Positions 1-9,327 of a stretch of 9,483 bases of DNA are shown piece by piece. Numbering within the stretch: position 1 is the first letter of the stretch; every line of letters begins with the position of its first letter. The stretch is from assembly GCA_023653245.1 (NCBI GenBank), contig JAMNXK010000051.1, positions 1-9,483 on the forward strand, given 5' to 3'. The notes beneath the pieces were generated by a model, which worked only from the letters and a program-made list of their open reading frames with translations, did no database searches and was not told where the DNA came from. A program made the position numbers and the translations under genes. The DNA is from Tagaea sp. (GTDB taxonomy: Bacteria; Pseudomonadota; Alphaproteobacteria; CACIAM-22H2).

Positions 1-213
1 CGCGAAGCGGCCAAGGCCGCGCAAGCCGCCAATCGCGCGCGCGTGTCGTCCGACGAGGACACGGGCGTGGCCACGCTGCGCAGCCGCGGCATGACCGTGA
101 CGACGACGGTCGATACGGCCGGCTTCCAGGCGGCCATGAACCCGGCGATGGAAGGCTGGGGCCGCGAGTTCGGTGCGGCCAACATCGAGCGCATCCGCAA
201 CTGGCGTCCGTAA
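1..213 (+). CDS. dctP: TRAP transporter solute-binding protein DctP, C-terminal fragment
   Basis: This is the last 70 codons of a gene that begins upstream of the window, read in frame 1 to the TAA at 211-213. The translation starts REAAKAAQAANRARV and runs into an alternating segment with GMTVTTTVDTAGFQAA, ending in a helix with EFGAANIERIRNWRP. A charged helix, a 'GM.V' strand, a short loop and a terminal amphipathic helix is the usual C-terminus of DctP-family periplasmic receptors. The stronger evidence is position: genes for the small (Q) and large (M) TRAP permeases follow directly on the same strand. The protein would bind the solute in the periplasm and deliver it to the QM membrane complex. 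Substrate is unknown because the binding-site residues lie outside the window. The symbol denotes the family, not C4-dicarboxylate specificity. Confidence 0.8.
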   Translation, partial: REAAKAAQAANRARVSSDEDTGVATLRSRGMTVTTTVDTAGFQAAMNPAMEGWGREFGAANIERIRNWRP

Positions 214-226
214 GGCGACGACGCGG

Positions 227-733
227 GTGGAGCGCCTGACCGGAGTCCTGCTGGCGATCGACCGCTGGACCACGCGCGTCGCGACGGCCACCGCCGTCGC
301 GGCACTCGCGGTCGCGGTCGCGGCCGGATTCTGGCAGGTGCTCACCCGCTTCGTGTTCCAGGACCCGGCGACCTGGTCCGAAGCGCTGGTGCGCGTGTCG
401 CTGATCTGGATGTGCTATATCGGCCTCGCCGGCTGCTTTCGCACCGGCGCGCTCGTCTCCATCGATCTCGCCCACCAGCTGTCGCGCGGGCTCGTGCGCC
501 GCTTCCTCGAAACCCTGGCGCTGGCGAGTTCGCTGACGCTGCTCGCGGCCTTGTTCTGGTACGGCTGGTCGATGGCCGAGCGGGTCAAGTTCCAGAACCT
601 CGCCGGGCTCGACGTGTCCATCGCGTGGGGCTACGCGGCCATTCCGGTCGGCGCCGCGTTCTGCGCGATCGCCGCGCTCGCGCATTACTTCGATCCCGCC
701 CGCCGCAACGAGGAATTGGAGAACGCCGTATGA
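227..733 (+). CDS. dctQ: TRAP transporter small permease subunit DctQ
   Basis: A 168-residue inner-membrane protein, the usual size for a DctQ subunit. Four hydrophobic segments are visible at about residues 19-40, 54-75, 93-113 and 130-152. The family hallmark after the first segment is present: an RFVF stretch followed by a WSEALVR stretch (about residues 41-56). DctQ pairs with DctM to form the membrane part of a TRAP importer and helps dock the binding protein. I chose GTG 227 because the reading frame is open further upstream only by running through the end of the preceding gene (a GTG at 173 would overlap it by 41 bases). The residues before 227 also look non-conserved. AAGG at 212-215 could be its ribosome site, although 11 bases is rather long. 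Stop TGA 731-733 overlaps the next gene. Family assignment is firm; the start is less so. Confidence 0.9.
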   Translation: MERLTGVLLAIDRWTTRVATATAVAALAVAVAAGFWQVLTRFVFQDPATWSEALVRVSLIWMCYIGLAGCFRTGALVSIDLAHQLSRGLVRRFLETLALASSLTLLAALFWYGWSMAERVKFQNLAGLDVSIAWGYAAIPVGAAFCAIAALAHYFDPARRNEELENAV

Positions 734-2007
734 CGGGCACGATGATGACCGTCATGCTGGTGTTGTTCGCGGTCTCGGTGCCGATCGCGGTGGCCATCGG
801 CATCGCGGCCTTGGCCGGCCTGCATTTCCACACCAATTTCCCGCTGCTGGTCGCCGCCCAGCAGATGTTCGTGCGCTTGGACTCGTTCCCCCTGGCGGCG
901 ATCCCGTTCTTCATCCTCGCCGGCAACCTGATGGAGGTGGGCGGGATTTCCAGACGCCTGGTCGAGTTCGCCAAATCCATCGTCGGCGGCGTGCAAGGCG
1001 GGCTCGCCTGCACTTGCGTGCTCACTTGCATGATCTTCGCGGCGATCTCCGGCTCGTCGGTCGCCACGACCTTCGCCATCGGCGCGATCATGATCCCGGC
1101 TTTGGTCAAGCACGGCTATCCCGTGCCTTTCGCCGCGGCGCTGCAGGCGACCTCGGCGGAGTTGGGCGTGGTCATCCCGCCTTCGATCCCGATGATCCTT
1201 TACGGCGTCGCCACGCAGACATCGATCCCCGAGCTGTTCATCTCCGGCTTCGGTCCGGGCCTGCTGATCGGCGGGGCCTTGATGGCCACCGTCCTGGTGT
1301 GGTGCCGGATCAAGGGCTGGGGCAAGAACGACGGCGACGGCCGCCTGCCCTTCCTGGCCGCGACGCGCCAGGCTCTTTGGGCGCTGCTGATGCCGGTGGT
1401 GATCCTGGGCGGCATCTATGGCGGCGTGTTCACGCCGACCGAGGCCTCCGTCGTCGCGGTGGTCTACGCGCTGGTCGTGGGCCTGTTCGTCTACCGCGAG
1501 ATCAAGCCCGCCGATCTCTATCCGGTGTTCGTGAAGTCGGTGCGCGCGGCGGCGGCGATCATGTTCATCATCGCGGTCGCGGGGCTGTTCTCGTGGCTCC
1601 TCAACCGCCAAGGCGTGCCCGACGCGATCGCGACATGGCTGGTGGAGGTGTTCGACACCCAAGCTTTGTTCCTGCTCGGCGTGAACCTGTTCTTGTTCGT
1701 GGTCGGCATGTTCGTCGAGACGTCGGCCTCGATCATCGTGCTGGCGCCGATCCTGGCGCCCGTGGCCGCGAAGTTCGGGGTCGATCCCGTGCATTTCGGC
1801 ACGATCATGGTGGTCAACCTGGCGCTCGGCATGATCACGCCGCCCTTCGGCGTGAACCTGTTCGCCGCCGCCCAAGTGGCGAAGATCGGGATCGACCGCA
1901 TGATCCCTTATCTGGGCGTATTCATCGCGGTCGTTTTCTCGTGCTTGATGGTGATCACTTACGTGCCGGGGATCGCGCTCTTCGCGCGCGATTTGGTCTA
2001 CGGGTGA
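730..2007 (+). CDS. dctM: TRAP transporter large permease subunit DctM
   Basis: A 425-residue polytopic inner-membrane protein of typical DctM length, with about a dozen hydrophobic segments. Three conserved DctM stretches are visible: ISGSSVATT with a following IGAIMIPALVKHGY (from about residue 106), GVVIPPSIPMILYG (around residue 150), and ITPPFGVNLF near the end (around residue 371). It belongs to the ion transporter superfamily and forms the translocation pathway, driving uptake with a sodium or proton gradient in known members. The ATG overlaps the dctQ stop as ATGA (730-733), and GGAG at 718-721 gives an 8-base spacing, so translation is probably coupled to dctQ. The gene ends 3 bases before the stop of the convergent YhdP-like gene, leaving no room for a dedicated terminator. 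Solute not predictable. Confidence 0.95.
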   Translation: MTGTMMTVMLVLFAVSVPIAVAIGIAALAGLHFHTNFPLLVAAQQMFVRLDSFPLAAIPFFILAGNLMEVGGISRRLVEFAKSIVGGVQGGLACTCVLTCMIFAAISGSSVATTFAIGAIMIPALVKHGYPVPFAAALQATSAELGVVIPPSIPMILYGVATQTSIPELFISGFGPGLLIGGALMATVLVWCRIKGWGKNDGDGRLPFLAATRQALWALLMPVVILGGIYGGVFTPTEASVVAVVYALVVGLFVYREIKPADLYPVFVKSVRAAAAIMFIIAVAGLFSWLLNRQGVPDAIATWLVEVFDTQALFLLGVNLFLFVVGMFVETSASIIVLAPILAPVAAKFGVDPVHFGTIMVVNLALGMITPPFGVNLFAAAQVAKIGIDRMIPYLGVFIAVVFSCLMVITYVPGIALFARDLVYG

Positions 2008-2010
2008 CGT

Positions 2011-5000
2011 TCAGTCGGGCGGGCGCGTGCCGCCGGTGGGATCGAACGGATCGACGCCCGCCGGCAGCCCGCTGGCGGCCCCGCCGCCGCCGAACAGCCG
2101 GCGCAGGAAGCCCGGCGCCAAGGTCGAGAGCGGATTGATGCGCACGTCGGGCTCGGACGTGCTGCCGCGCGCGGTGTAGTTCGCCGCGAAGATCCCGCCG
2201 CCGCGCTCGCCGGCCAGCAGATCGCCGAGGATCGGGATGTTGCCGAGGATCGAATTGACCGCGTAGGCCGGCACGACCGTGCCCGCGAGATCGAGCGTCT
2301 CGGCGTCGAGATCGACCTTGCCGCTCGCGGTCACGCCGATCGCCGCCCCGTACATGCGCCCGTCCTTGATTTCGATCGCGGGATCGGCCCAGGCGAACTC
2401 GGCGTCCATGCGCCGGAAGCCGATCCCTTCGCCGCGCAAGGAATCGAGCACGCCGGTCAGCAGCGCCACCGACAGAAGCTTGGCCATGGCCGGCGCGTTG
2501 ACCAGACGGAAATCCTGGATGCTCAGCGTCCCGGCGATCGCCTGGTCGGGACGGGCGGGATCGGTGCGGCCTTGCGCGCTCAGCCGCCCGCCGACCACGT
2601 TGGGCGTGATGTCGAGCGCTTTCAGCACAGCACCGGCGTCGGGCGAGGCCGCACTCAGGCGCTGCAGACCGTCCGGCGCGGGCTCGAGCGCGAAGACGAA
2701 CGGCGCGCGCTCGGCCGCTCCCGGTGTGGAGGCTTCGAGCTTCGCTTCCAGCGCCAAGCGTTCCCACAGCCGCGCGCCGCGCCGTCCGTCGATGGTCACG
2801 TCGCGCAGCTCGCGGTCCTCGCCCAAGCGCAAGCGCTCGAACTCGCCGCGGAGCGCGAAATCGGGCCGGCGCGGATCGGGCGGCGTCTTGTCCTTGAGGA
2901 ACACTTCGGCGTCGAAAAAGCTTCCGCGCGCCTCGAACGCGTTGCGCCCGCGCCCGTCGGAAGCGGCCGGATCGCGCCGCACGCGCAGCTGCGCCAGATC
3001 GAATCGTCCTTCCAGCAGCGCGCGCGAAAGCTCGATATCCGTCACCGTGCGCCCGTCGGACGCGAAGCCGGCGCGGCCGCGCAGCGCGATCCCGGGCCCC
3101 GCGGCGTCGATGTTGCGGATCTCGGTCACCGTGTCGCCGCGCAGCATCACCTGCAGGCGCGCGCGCAACGCCTGGCCGGCCGGCCGCGTCCACTCGATCT
3201 CCGGCAGACGCAGCGCCGCGCGCTCGAGGTCGAGGGCAAGATCGATCGTCCGCCGCCCGTCGCGCGTCGCCGTTGTCGACATCTCCACGTCGATCGGCCC
3301 GTCGATGTAGGGCGGGAAGTCGAGATTGAGCCGGGCTTGCGTCTCCGGGCTCGCGCGGCCGCGCGCGCTCGCGCGCTCGATCGGATTGGCCGTGGCCGAG
3401 AACTCGCGGCGATAGACGATCTCGACCGGCGAGCCGGCGAGCGCCCCGCGCCCGCGCGCGTCCAGCCCGTTCTGATCGACGCGCAAGCTGAGCTCGGCGT
3501 TCTCCAGCGGCTGGCCCATCACCGCGCGGCGCATGACGAAATCGCGCGACTGCGCCTCCGCGCGGATATCCAGCGTGTCGAGCTTGAGGTCGTTCAGCAG
3601 CGGAAAGCGCGTGGTCAGCCGCACCGTCGCGCTCCCCGCGAAATTCTCGGGCCGCTCGTCGATGCGTTTGAGGAATCCCAGCGGCGGCATGTCGATGAGG
3701 CGCATCGCCTCGCCGATCGGGGCGGCCAGACGGACGTCGATCTGGGCGTATTGCTGGTCCTGATCCAGGCCGGTGAGCGCCACCGTGCCTTCCTCCAGTC
3801 GGATGCCGCCCACCGCACCCGAAGTCACCCGGAAATCGACGCGGCGCGCGTCCATCGTCGCGGTCGCGTCGGCGCCGCGCACGGGCGGCAGGCCTTCGAC
3901 ATAGGTCACGTCGGCGCCGCGCACGGCGAAATCGAGCCGGAAGCGGCCCAGCGCCGCGCCCGACCAATTCGCGTCGCGCGCGGCGAGTTCGATCTCCGCG
4001 CGCGCCTGGGGCACGCGCCCGCCGGAGATGTTCTCGGCGATCCAGATCACCGGATTCGGCGGCGCGAAAATCGGCCACAGCTCGATCAGCCTCTCGGTGG
4101 CAAGGTCGGTCAGTTCGGCGCGCGCGCGCAGCCGCGGCCGGGCGAGCAGATCTTCGATCGATCCGGTCACGCGCAGCTTGGGACCCGCGATGTCGAGATC
4201 GAGCCGCTCGATCTCCACGCGCTTGAAATCGGCCGAAACGCGCGCGTCCAACGCCACGTCGCGCAAAGCGATCTCGCGCGCGAACCAAGCGCGCTCGACG
4301 ATGCGCGCGTCGCGCGCGCGCAGCGCGAGCGTGCCCGATTCCAGCTTGCCCGAGCGCACCACCGCTTCGACGTCGAAATCCGGACTCGCGCGAATTCCCG
4401 CCAGCATCGCCAAGCGCGGATCGAGCCCGGCAAGGCCCGGCAGCCACACGCCGCGCGAGGAAGCCAGGATGCGGACTTCCTCGTTCTGCGCGGCGTGGAG
4501 AGCGCGCAGATCGACGTTCAGCGTCTGCTCGCCGACGCGGATCGGCAGGCGCGCGGTCAGCGCTATTCCCGCCTCGTCGCGCGTGGCGTCCGCGCGCGCC
4601 TCGACCAGCGAGATCGACAGTCCGGTCATCGCGTCGTCGACATCCACGACCATGCGTTCCAGCGCGACGCGCGCGAGCAGACCGAGGGGCCGATCGGGAT
4701 CGGGCGGCCCCGCGAGCTCGGCCATCAGGAAGGCGAGCCCTCCGCCCGCCCCCGTCGGCGCGCCGGTATCGCCGGCCTCGAACATGCGGATATCGCCCTG
4801 GGCGTCGCGCGTCAGGCGCAGATGCAAGCCCGACACGCGTAGCGATTCGGGCTGCAACTCCATCCGCAGCAGCCGCCGCGCCGAGATCGTCAACCAGGCT
4901 TCCGGAATGGTCGCGACGGTGCGGCCTTGACGGTCGCGCACCACCGCACCGGAGATGCGCAACTCCATCGAGCGCGTGAGCCCCGACCAATCCAGCCAGG

Positions 5001-5184
5001 TCTCGCCGACATCGACGGAAAGCGGCGCCTCTTCCGCCGCCAACGCCGCTTCGAGAAGCGGCGTGACGAACGGAATGGCGATCGGCCCCGACGACAGGCG
5101 CCAGAGCAGAATTCCCATTCCGACCAGCAGCAGCGCCGCGAGCGAGCCGAGCACTTCGAAGAACAGCCGGATCGGATGGCTCAT
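2011..5184 (-). CDS. AsmA/YhdP-like envelope protein (DUF3971 and AsmA-like C-terminal region)
   Basis: A 1057-residue protein, close to the size of alphaproteobacterial YhdP-like proteins. After a short cytoplasmic start (MSHPIRLFFE) comes one hydrophobic anchor at about residues 8-30 (VLGSLAALLLVGMGILLWRL). A very long beta-rich periplasmic region follows. WPIFAPPNPVIWIAENISGG at residues 370-389 resembles the DUF3971 core. The last 170 residues contain an AsmA-type C-terminal domain, including NSILGNIPILGDLL at 977-990 and a following GIFAANYTARG strand. In E. coli, YhdP and its AsmA-fold relatives act as bridges that move phospholipid from inner to outer membrane; a similar role here is inferred from family. 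ATG at 5184 is preceded on its strand by AAGG (complement of 5191-5194) at 6 bases. It is divergent from glnE. The frame stays open far upstream, antisense to glnE, but conservation begins at this ATG. Confidence 0.9.
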   Translation of the reverse strand: MSHPIRLFFEVLGSLAALLLVGMGILLWRLSSGPIAIPFVTPLLEAALAAEEAPLSVDVGETWLDWSGLTRSMELRISGAVVRDRQGRTVATIPEAWLTISARRLLRMELQPESLRVSGLHLRLTRDAQGDIRMFEAGDTGAPTGAGGGLAFLMAELAGPPDPDRPLGLLARVALERMVVDVDDAMTGLSISLVEARADATRDEAGIALTARLPIRVGEQTLNVDLRALHAAQNEEVRILASSRGVWLPGLAGLDPRLAMLAGIRASPDFDVEAVVRSGKLESGTLALRARDARIVERAWFAREIALRDVALDARVSADFKRVEIERLDLDIAGPKLRVTGSIEDLLARPRLRARAELTDLATERLIELWPIFAPPNPVIWIAENISGGRVPQARAEIELAARDANWSGAALGRFRLDFAVRGADVTYVEGLPPVRGADATATMDARRVDFRVTSGAVGGIRLEEGTVALTGLDQDQQYAQIDVRLAAPIGEAMRLIDMPPLGFLKRIDERPENFAGSATVRLTTRFPLLNDLKLDTLDIRAEAQSRDFVMRRAVMGQPLENAELSLRVDQNGLDARGRGALAGSPVEIVYRREFSATANPIERASARGRASPETQARLNLDFPPYIDGPIDVEMSTTATRDGRRTIDLALDLERAALRLPEIEWTRPAGQALRARLQVMLRGDTVTEIRNIDAAGPGIALRGRAGFASDGRTVTDIELSRALLEGRFDLAQLRVRRDPAASDGRGRNAFEARGSFFDAEVFLKDKTPPDPRRPDFALRGEFERLRLGEDRELRDVTIDGRRGARLWERLALEAKLEASTPGAAERAPFVFALEPAPDGLQRLSAASPDAGAVLKALDITPNVVGGRLSAQGRTDPARPDQAIAGTLSIQDFRLVNAPAMAKLLSVALLTGVLDSLRGEGIGFRRMDAEFAWADPAIEIKDGRMYGAAIGVTASGKVDLDAETLDLAGTVVPAYAVNSILGNIPILGDLLAGERGGGIFAANYTARGSTSEPDVRINPLSTLAPGFLRRLFGGGGAASGLPAGVDPFDPTGGTRPPD

Positions 5185-5244
5185 CGCGCGCCTTGACCCG
5201 CAAGGCCGGCGCCGGTCACCCTGCCTGTGGAGCAGATACGAATC
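5185..5244. promoter_or_regulatory. Divergent intergenic region between YhdP-like gene and glnE
   Basis: These 60 bases separate the two start codons and should hold both promoters, unless those lie inside the opposing genes. For the minus gene, the AAGG ribosome site is the complement of 5191-5194. For the plus gene, GGAG is at 5229-5232. TTGACC at 5193-5198 matches a sigma-70 -35 box reading toward glnE, but the hexamer 17 bases on (TCACCC at 5216-5221) is a poor -10. I could not find a good -10 for either direction. No clear NtrC-type, sigma-54 (GG-N10-GC with TTGCA) or operator palindrome is seen. Confidence 0.35.
5229..5232 (+). promoter_or_regulatory. Probable ribosome binding site of glnE
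   Basis: GGAG lies 12 bases before ATG 5245, on the long side of normal. It decides the start: the alternative GTG at 5227 overlaps this motif and has no purine-rich site upstream, so ATG 5245 is preferred. Confidence 0.45.
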
Positions 5245-8195
5245 ATGACCGCATTGTACCCCGGTTTCGCCTCGGCAAAATGGCCCCGTCCGTCCGATCC
5301 GGACGCCGCCGCGCGCGAGTTCGACGCCCTGGCGGAGGCCGCCAACGAGCTGACTCCCAAGGCGAAATCCGAATTCGCCCGCAAGCTCGCCAAGGGCAAC
5401 CCGGCTTTGTCGGCGATTTTCGGCAATTCGCCGCATTTGAGCGCGATCGTCCGGCGCGATCCCGAATTCGCCCTCGACCTGCTCGCCCGCGGGCCCGACA
5501 AGGTCTTCGCCGAGCTGCTCGCGGGCTTGCGCAAACCGCCCAAGACGCCGCCGACGACCGACGCGCTGATGGCGGCCTTGCGCGTCTTCAAACGGCGCGC
5601 GAGCCTCGCCATCGCGCTCGCCGATATCGGCAAACTGTGGTCCTTGCCGCGCGTGGTCGAGGCGATTTCCGATACGGCCGAACTCGCCCTCGATCTCGCT
5701 TTCGCGCATGCCTTGCGCGAGGCCGCGCGCCGCGACGGGCTCGACTTGGCCGATAAGAAGGATCCGGCGAAGGGCTCGGGCTTGATCGTGCTCGGCATGG
5801 GCAAGCTGGGCGCGCGCGAGCTCAACTACTCTTCCGACGTCGATCTGATCGTGCTCTACGATCTCGATCGCGTGCGCGGCATCGATCCGGACGAGGCGCA
5901 GGCCGTGTTCGTGAAGCTCGCGCGCCTGGCCGTGCGGATCATGGAAACCCGCACCGACGAGGGCTACGTCTTCCGCACCGATCTGCGTTTGCGCCCCGAC
6001 CCGGCCTCGACGCCGATGGCGCTCTCCACCCTCGCCGCCGAAACCTATTACGAGAGCGTGGGCCAGAACTGGGAACGCGCCGCGATGATCAAGGCGCGGC
6101 CCGTGGCCGGCGACCGCCAAGCGGGGGCCGCGTTCCTCGAAACCTTGCGCCCTTACGTGTGGCGCAAGCATCTCGACTTCGCGGCGATCGCGGACATCCA
6201 CGCGATCAAGCGCCAGATCCAGGCCCATCGCGGCGGCGGCGAGATCGCCTTGCGCGGCCACAACGTGAAAACCGGCAAGGGCGGCATTCGCGAGATCGAG
6301 TTCTACGCCCAGACCCAGCAGCTGATCTGGGGCGGGCGCGATCCCGAATTGCGCGTGAAGGGCACGATCGCGGCACTCGACGCGCTGGTCGCCAAAGGCC
6401 ACGCGCCGGCGGATGCGGTGGCGGCCCTCCAGCCCGCCTACGAATTCCTGCGCACGCTCGAGCACCGGCTGCAAATGATCGCCGACGAGCAGACCCAAAC
6501 CTTGCCCGATTCGGGACCCGACTGGACGCGCATCGCCGCGTTCATGGGCTATGCCGACGACGCGGCATTCGAGCGCGAACTGCTCGCCCATTTCACGACC
6601 GTCGCCGAGCGCTACGGCCGGCTGTTCGAGGAATCGGCGCCCGCATCCGGCCCCGCCCTTGTTTTCGGCGGGATGGAGGACGATCCCGGGACGCTGGCCG
6701 CGCTCGCCAAGCTCGGCTTCGCCGAGCCCGCGCGCGTCTCGGCCGAAATCCGATCCTGGCACCAGGGCCGCTATCGCTGCGTGCGCTCGGCGCGCGCGCG
6801 CGAATTGCTGGCCGAGCTGGCGCCGCGCGTGGTCGAAGCCTTCGCGCGCACGCCGCAACCCGATTCGGGATTCGTGCGCTTTGCGCGCTTCCTCGAAGCC
6901 TTGCCCGCGGGCGTGCAGCTCTTCTCGCTGTTCAAGGCCAAGCCGAGCCTGGTCGATCTGGCCGCCGAGATCATGGGCACGGCACCCAAGCTCGCCGAGG
7001 CGATCGCCACCCACACCCATCTGCTCGACGCGGTGATCGCCGGCGATTTCTTCGGGACGCCGCGCGGCAAGGCCGCCAAGGCCGCCGAACTCGCCGCCGC
7101 CAACGCCCAGGCGCGCGACTACCAGGACCGGCTCGACATCGCCCGGCGCTGGAAGCACGAGCGCGAATTCCAGATCGCCGTCCAGCTTTTGAAAGGCGCG
7201 CTCGACGCGCATTCGGCGGGGGCGGCACTCGCGGACATCGCCGATACGGTGCTCGCCAGCCTGCTGGACGACACGCGCGCCGAATTCGCGCGCGCCCACG
7301 GCAAGATCGACGGCGCGGCCTACGCGATCGTGGCGTTGGGCAAGTTGGGCGGGCGCGAACTCACCGTCACGTCGGATCTCGATCTGATCACGGTCTATTC
7401 GGCGCCGGCGAAAGCCGAGCGCTCGGATGGCGAGCGGCCTTTGCCGCCCTCGCTTTATTTCAACCGCTTGGCGCAGCGTTACGTCTCGGCCCTCAGCGTG
7501 GCGACGGCCGAAGGTGCGCTTTACGACATCGATCTTCGCCTGCGCCCCGACGGCGAGAAAGGCCCGATCGCCTCCGACATCGCGGGCTTCGCCAAATACG
7601 TGCGCGAGGACGCCTGGACTTGGGAGCATATGGCGCTGACCCGCGCGCGCTTCGTGTGCGGCGACGCGGATTTGGGCCGCCAGGCGCTCGACGCGATCGC
7701 CAAAGGCCTGGCCAAGAAGCGCGACCGCCCCGCCCTCGCCAAGGACGTCGCCGAGATGCGCGCGCGCATGGCCGCCGAGCGCCGCGCGCCCACGCCCTGG
7801 CGGATCAAGGATTGGCGCGGCGGGCTGGTCGACGTCGAATTCCTGGTCCAGCACGCGCTGCTCGATGCCGGCAAGCCCGACCTGGTCCGTGCCGCGACGG
7901 GCGAGGCCATCGCGGCACTCGCGCAAGCCGGCAAGTTTTCGAAGGACCAGGCGGCGGCGCTGGGCGATGCCTTCGCGCTGTTCTCGGCCATCCAGGCGAT
8001 GCTGCGTCTGACCTGGGTGGAGGAATTCGATCCCGCTACCGCGCCGGAGGCGCTCAAATCCGTTCTCGCCCGCGCGGCGAAAGCGGTTGATTTCCCCGCC
8101 CTCCAGGCCCATGTCGAAAGCGCCGGTGCCGCCGTGCGCGCGCTGTTCGAGGAAAGACTGCCCGGGTCCTTCCCCAATCCCCACAGGAGCCCCTG

Positions 8196-8196
<1 letters not shown>
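5245..8196 (+). CDS. glnE: Bifunctional glutamine synthetase adenylyltransferase/deadenylylase GlnE
   Basis: A 983-residue cytoplasmic enzyme of normal GlnE length. It adds AMP to a tyrosine of glutamine synthetase to lower activity, and removes it by phosphorolysis, under PII control. Both nucleotidyltransferase halves are intact. The N-terminal deadenylylase half has GMGKLGARELNYSSDVDLI with acidic residues Asp198 and Asp200 and a third at Asp246 in FRTDLRLRPDP. The C-terminal adenylylase half has ALGKLGGRELTVTSDLDLI with Asp711 and Asp713, and Asp763 in YDIDLRLRPDG. A helical linker separates them (KTGKGGIREIEFYAQ in the first half, WRGGLVDVEFLVQ in the second). Start ATG 5245 is favoured over GTG 5227. 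The TGA at 8194-8196 shares its A with the ATG of the peroxiredoxin gene (TGATG), implying coupled translation. Identification is very secure. Confidence 0.97.
8185..8189 (+). promoter_or_regulatory. Ribosome binding site of the peroxiredoxin gene, inside the glnE end
   Basis: AGGAG lies 6 bases before ATG 8196 and within the last codons of glnE. It is the best Shine-Dalgarno match in the window. It fixes the peroxiredoxin start and suggests that bcp can also be initiated independently of ribosomes finishing glnE. Confidence 0.75.
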
Positions 8197-8716
<520 letters not shown>

Positions 8717-8717
<1 letters not shown>

Positions 8718-9247
8718 TGCGCAAGGCGGTTCTCGCCGCCGTCGCGGCGCTGGCGCTCATGGGCCAATCGCCCTATGCGCCGATCCAGGACCGGCCGATC
8801 AAAGCGCTCGACGCCGAGCGCGTGCGCGGATTGCAGGCGGGCGAAGGCCTCGCCTACGCGCTCGCGGCCGAACTCAACGGCTTTCCCGGGCCGCTGCACG
8901 CGGTCGAGCTGGGAGCAAGGATCGGGCTGAGCCGCGAGCAAATCGCCGCGGCGCGCGCGCGCGTCGATACCGGCAAGGCCGAGTTCCGACGCCTGGGCGC
9001 CGAGCTCGTCGCGGCCGAACGCGCGCTGGACGCGGCGTTCGCCGATCGGCGCATCGACCCGGAAACGCTGCGCCGTTTGGTGGGCGAGGCGGCGCGGATC
9101 GACGGCGAGTTGCGCTTGGCGCATCTGGCGCTGCATCTCGACCAGACCGCCGACATGACGCCAGAGCAGATCCGCCGCTACATGCAGGCGCGCGGCTACG
9201 GTGCCGGCGGTGCCGGCCACGGGCATGGCGGCCACCGGCACCGGTAG
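8717..9247 (+). CDS. Exported Spy/CpxP-like (metal-resistance family) protein with His-rich tail
   Basis: A 176-residue protein predicted to be exported: MRKAVLAAVAALALMG is a short positively charged start plus hydrophobic core, though the cleavage site is unclear and no lipobox cysteine exists. The mature part contains AAELNGFPGPLHAVEL at about residues 50-65, then long charged alanine-rich helices, then MTPEQIRRYMQARGY at 147-161. This arrangement is typical of Spy/CpxP-like proteins annotated as periplasmic heavy-metal sensors or refolding chaperones in alphaproteobacteria. The C-terminus is glycine-rich with four histidines (168, 170, 173, 175), a plausible metal ligand. The role in chaperoning or metal handling is inferred. 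The start ATG 8717 overlaps the bcp stop as TGATG and is served by AAGGGG at 8706-8711, so it is the third member of the glnE cluster. It converges on prfB. Confidence 0.8.
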
Positions 9248-9287
9248 GGTCCAGAGCAAGATGCGTTTTGGTGGAAACGTCGTGCCG

Positions 9288-9318
9288 ACCTCATGGTTCG
9301 ACAGGCTCACCATGAGGT
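9288..9318. repeat. Hairpin A of the composite repeat
   Basis: Perfect 10-bp stem: ACCTCATGGT at 9288-9297 pairs with ACCATGAGGT at 9309-9318, closing an 11-base loop TCGACAGGCTC. Only a three-T run follows on the plus strand, so it is a weak candidate for an intrinsic terminator. Confidence 0.85.
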
Positions 9319-9327
9319 TTGAAAGTA

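Noticed and set aside
412..729. An upstream extension of the dctM frame starting at ATG 412.
   Set aside because: The added residues are Arg-rich and overlap dctQ; the conserved membrane protein starts at ATG 730 with GGAG at the right distance.
2572..4842. Plus-strand open frame of 756 codons antisense to the YhdP-like gene.
   Set aside because: Arg/Ala-rich shadow translation with no recognisable domain and no ribosome site; it mirrors the YhdP-like codons in a stop-poor GC-rich sequence.
5193..5221. TTGACC with a 17-base spacer as a complete sigma-70 promoter for glnE.
   Set aside because: The matching -10 position reads TCACCC, far from a usable -10; kept only as a -35 candidate within the divergent region.
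6159..8090. Plus-strand 643-codon frame overlapping glnE in another phase.
   Set aside because: Arginine-rich shadow of glnE with no domain signal; glnE is intact in its own frame, so no frameshift or overlapping gene is needed.
2011..8184. A continuous minus-strand open frame of 2057 codons, extending the YhdP-like gene upstream across the whole of glnE.
   Set aside because: The upstream 1000 codons are exactly codon-aligned with glnE on the other strand. A stop there would need TTA, CTA or TCA in glnE, codons that are rare at this GC content. The translation is low-complexity Arg/Gly/Glu/His-rich, while glnE has all its catalytic motifs. A good start and ribosome site exist at 5184.
9208..9243. 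A 9-bp GC-rich hairpin at the end of the Spy-like gene as an intrinsic terminator.
   Set aside because: There is an 18-base loop and no T-run after it (TAGGGTCC follows). The pairing is explained at least partly by repeated Gly-Ala and Gly-His codons.
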